Assembly (NCBI GenBank): GCA_963665165.1
Contig: OY761989.1
Location: forward strand, 248,001 to 312,000
From: G963663315 sp963665165
GTDB lineage: Bacteria > Pseudomonadota > Gammaproteobacteria > Arenicellales > Poriferihabitantaceae
Direction: 5' to 3'
DNA: 64,000 nt
Shown here piece by piece: positions 61,474 to 64,000 of this stretch. How positions within the stretch are numbered: the stretch's first letter is position 1; every line of letters starts with the position of its first letter. Below the pieces are notes generated by a model that was given only the letters and a program-made list of their open reading frames with translations, did no database searches and was not told the origin of the DNA. Position numbers and translations under genes: made by a program.

Positions 61474-64000
61474 CTATGGCCGTGAGAGTTCAACATTGAC
61501 CACGCAAATCGATATCTTCCTGCTCTCATCTGCCGACAGTGTTGCACGGAGACGCTGTGCCAGTTCGTCCGCATTGTGCGGTCGCCTGCCCTCTGGTGGC
61601 GGGGAAGTTGTGTCAGGGCCGAACCAGAAAACCAGATATACCCCGAAACCGTCGGCGAGCGGATCCCGTGTATACCGGGCAACAAGCTGGTCATGTACCG
61701 CACGCCACAGATTTCGATGACTGTTCTTCTTGATTTCTATCGGTATTGCGAAGCCGTTGTCGCCACCCACGGAAACCCGGATATCTGAACGTCTGTCATC
61801 CGCATATTGACCTTCGGGCTGTGCATCGACACCGAACGGAGCAAGGAGCCGCTGCAGGTCGGACAGGAGCGTGTCCCTGCAGGCATCTTCATGCCTTGGG
61901 CGTACAGGCCGCAAGTTTTCAAGATTCCAGTATTGCTTGTAATCATCCGTGCTGCTGTTCCGTATCCGTTTGGCCATGTCCTGCAGGGTATCCAGAACCA
62001 GCGCCGCCAAATCGCCGGCATTGGCAGGGACTTCATTTTTTAATGTGGAGACGACTTGTCCGATTTTCGGGTGTCGGAAGCCCGCTTCCCGGCGGGCTGC
62101 GAGTTGTTCAAATCGGGCGCGTTGCAAACTATCGCGCCATTTGACCAGATTGGTATCTTTCAGTAAGGAATCAAGTGCGTCAGTAGCTTCTTTTTCAGCG
62201 TTGGAACCCAGCCGCCCGATTAACCCTTGTAAAAAATCCGCTGCGTACATTGCCGGGGAAACCGCACCCACCATCCGTGAGTACGGCGCGAAATAACGAC
62301 CCAGGATGCGAATCAGAAGAGCAATAGTGGATACCGGCAGATTATCCAGGAACGACCACTGCTCATGCTGGTCCCACAAAAATCTGGCAAGATGTCGTGT
62401 GCGACTCTCATTTCCTTGTATGAAACCGGTAAATTTTTCCTGGTATTGTGCCGGATCGGCCATGAAGCCTGTTGCAAGCCAGTATACGCACTGGGCTGAA
62501 TTCATGCTGCGAAGACCCAGTTTCGCCTCTATCCGGGCCAGTAACGCTTCCCTGTCCAAGTGTTCCAGATGCCGCAGGGATGATTTCAGCAAAGGATCCA
62601 GTAACTCAAGCTGTTGGTTCGTACAGCGAGCAGGGAACCCTTTTAGCATTTCCAGTGTCGCCGACCGGGCAACCGGAACGTATTCGGACTCGTAAACCAA
62701 TGAATTCAGAATTCCATGCAAATTGGCTACATGCTGTTTTTTTCCATGAAGAACCGCGGCGACATATTTAATCAGTATCCGGGAAACCAGTTCCGGGCGT
62801 GATTCCAACAGTGAACTGTACCACGGCGCATTCTCACGAATTCCGGTCATATAAAATGCGATCATCCTTTCAATTGTGCTGTCACTCAACTGCAATATGT
62901 AGTCCGGTGAACGCTGGGAGTTTTCTGCAAGCCCTGCAAGTGATGGATAACTCAGCGGGTGGAGTTGATTCTGGACATCAAGTTGAATGATCTCGTCAAC
63001 CGCGGGAACATCATTTCGATCCATGGAACAACGGAACCCTTCCAGTACAGATTCCACCAAGCCCTCGTTGCCTCCCAGAAAATTGCGGAGCTGCTTGACT
63101 TGCGTGTCTCTATCCAGATCAGTGAAATTGCGGAGCTGCTTGACTTGCGTGTCTCTATCCAGATCAGGGAAACGGTTGAAATATACGGCTGCCAAATAAT
63201 GAAGCAGGCGAGGATGGGCAGTCCCTTCCTGTAATGCGGATTCCTGGGATATAACATGGTCTACCCATTCATTTTTTTCTTGATTTCGCCTATCCGTATT
63301 GTGCCTCTTGCGTTCCTGTCGACGCCAATGTTCTTCGTCGAGAGAACGGAACAGATATTCATTCAACCAGGTTTTGTGCTTTTCATTTCCGGCTACAGTC
63401 TCTTCGATCCGCTCCAGTGACAATCCTTCATTGCCGCATTCATTGATTATGGAATCGACAGCTTCCAGCAGCATATTCCTTGCCAGTTCATCATCGGGTA
63501 ATGATGACATGCGCTGAAGGCACCACAGGCCATAATCGGCCGGCGGCCTTGCCTGGTAAAGCCGATCCTTCATGTGACGGAAGCAGGTTCCGAAATCCTC
63601 ATCCTCACTTCCCCGGCAATGCCGTTCTCCAACACAAATGATTGATTTCTGGATTTCGGGATGCATAGAAAGCCAGTTCTGTATCGGGTTGATTGGGTAC
63701 TCCCTTACGCGCCAGCAATACCCATCACGATCAAGTCCAACACCCAACCACTGATACAAGCGAGCCGCATCAATGGATTCACCGTGCACTTCCAGTCCCC
63801 TGGTCAGCAGGCCTGTACGCATCCGATCATAGAGGGATGAGCGCTCGTCATCAGTTCTGGATGCAAGCTGATCAAGAAGCTTGTAAATATCTTCTTCTGA
63901 AGATTTCTTAAGAAGTGTATTGCTCCAAAACCAACCATACCAACCCGAATAATTCAAATTGGTTGGGGCGTGCAGGTGGTCGAATACCTCTTCCGCTTTC
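61474..64000 (-). CDS. Large protein with PD-(D/E)XK-like C-terminus, N-terminus beyond window
   Basis: The frame is open from the window end (base 64000) to a stop at 61474, giving at least 841 residues; the N-terminus is outside. A TTG at 63957 is not a convincing start because upstream codons read sensible protein (KAEEVFDHLHAPTN). The visible part is helical and HEAT/ARM-like, rich in L, R and E. The last 150 residues are different: 'DDRRSDIRVSVGGDNGFAIPIEIKKNSHRNLW' has a D...ExK pattern followed by 'GVYLVFWFGPDTTSPPPEGRRP', typical of a PD-(D/E)XK-fold nuclease-like end seen in giant bacterial proteins. It probably carries an NTPase or sensor domain upstream. A 15-residue tandem duplication is present. 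Defence is a reasonable guess, not shown. Confidence 0.7.
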   Translation of the reverse strand, partial: KAEEVFDHLHAPTNLNYSGWYGWFWSNTLLKKSSEEDIYKLLDQLASRTDDERSSLYDRMRTGLLTRGLEVHGESIDAARLYQWLGVGLDRDGYCWRVREYPINPIQNWLSMHPEIQKSIICVGERHCRGSEDEDFGTCFRHMKDRLYQARPPADYGLWCLQRMSSLPDDELARNMLLEAVDSIINECGNEGLSLERIEETVAGNEKHKTWLNEYLFRSLDEEHWRRQERKRHNTDRRNQEKNEWVDHVISQESALQEGTAHPRLLHYLAAVYFNRFPDLDRDTQVKQLRNFTDLDRDTQVKQLRNFLGGNEGLVESVLEGFRCSMDRNDVPAVDEIIQLDVQNQLHPLSYPSLAGLAENSQRSPDYILQLSDSTIERMIAFYMTGIRENAPWYSSLLESRPELVSRILIKYVAAVLHGKKQHVANLHGILNSLVYESEYVPVARSATLEMLKGFPARCTNQQLELLDPLLKSSLRHLEHLDREALLARIEAKLGLRSMNSAQCVYWLATGFMADPAQYQEKFTGFIQGNESRTRHLARFLWDQHEQWSFLDNLPVSTIALLIRILGRYFAPYSRMVGAVSPAMYAADFLQGLIGRLGSNAEKEATDALDSLLKDTNLVKWRDSLQRARFEQLAARREAGFRHPKIGQVVSTLKNEVPANAGDLAALVLDTLQDMAKRIRNSSTDDYKQYWNLENLRPVRPRHEDACRDTLLSDLQRLLAPFGVDAQPEGQYADDRRSDIRVSVGGDNGFAIPIEIKKNSHRNLWRAVHDQLVARYTRDPLADGFGVYLVFWFGPDTTSPPPEGRRPHNADELAQRLRATLSADESRKISICVVNVELSRP
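63080..63167. repeat. 45-base in-frame tandem duplication
   Basis: Two direct copies with a 45-base period; 63080-63122 and 63125-63167 are identical. In the large minus-strand protein they encode DLDRDTQVKQLRNF twice, separated by T. The identity at DNA level indicates a recent event or active repeat variation. Confidence 0.95.

Noticed and set aside
1..64000. tRNA, rRNA or transposase genes
   Set aside because: Intergenic gaps were read for clover-leaf ends, CCA and transposase motifs; none was found convincing.

Overview
The window is a moderately GC-rich bacterial chromosome segment, best read as a gammaproteobacterium. Support comes from gene content and order: petABC followed by sspAB and hslVU; yggX upstream of mnmA-purB; divergent znuA and zur-znuCB; kdsD-lptCAB-hpf-ptsN-rapZ; gltBD next to hemE; aroKB divergent from a class A PBP. 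Species or genus cannot be assigned from sequence reading alone. No rRNA, tRNA, CRISPR array or recognisable transposase was seen.

Layout. 1-2.4 kb: accessory edge with a HEPN-type gene cut by the window start and a divergent AlbA_2/Schlafen-like gene. 2.5-5.8 kb: zinc uptake (znuA, zur, znuC, znuB) with a shared Zur-like operator. 5.8-8.2 kb: RDD membrane protein, MFS transporter, TerC-family protein. 8.2-13.5 kb: a tight minus-strand operon yggX, conserved exported protein, mnmA, purB, rluF-like, pyrD. 13.7-22.7 kb: rmuC, petABC, sspAB, hslVU, an acyltransferase and rpoH, which is preceded by a perfect CIRCE element. 22.7-26.4 kb: an accessory island with an EcoRII-N-like gene, a DUF3883 gene, a displaced copy of the hemE 3' end, a frameshifted MazE-type antitoxin and hipBA. 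26.4-35.2 kb: hemE, gltD, gltB, aroB, aroK. 35.4-39.2 kb: penicillin-binding protein 1A, bacterioferritin and its ferredoxin, DUF1244. 39.3-46.1 kb: kdsD, lptCAB, hpf, ptsN, rapZ, HPr and EI; kdsC, rpoN and hprK are absent from their usual places. 46.1-49.8 kb: BaeSR-like two-component system, divergent EF-hand protein, dienelactone hydrolase. 49.8-55.0 kb: a corrinoid-dependent methyl-transfer operon. 55.2-61.4 kb: phosphoribosyltransferase, katG, Bcr/CflA transporter, sulfotransferase and ada. 61.5-64 kb: a very large gene with a PD-(D/E)XK-like C-terminus, cut by the window end.

How the genes work together. Most of the window is core metabolism and envelope or stress biology. Four parts stand out. 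(1) The minus-strand operon at 55.0-49.8 kb encodes a corrinoid protein, DUF1638 protein, small 'virulence factor' family protein, methyltetrahydrofolate:corrinoid methyltransferase, GFA-family protein and RACo-type ferredoxin/ASKHA activator. This is a complete methyl-transfer core with no substrate-specific methyltransferase in view. (2) The rpoH-hemE interval holds a possible two-gene restriction-like system and a hipBA cassette bracketed by hemE 3' ends, which looks like site-specific integration without a surviving integrase. (3) The perfect CIRCE element places the heat-shock sigma factor under probable HrcA control. (4) Both window edges carry defence-like genes (HEPN; PD-(D/E)XK giant protein). 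All functional calls are from motif and family recognition by eye; no database search was run.
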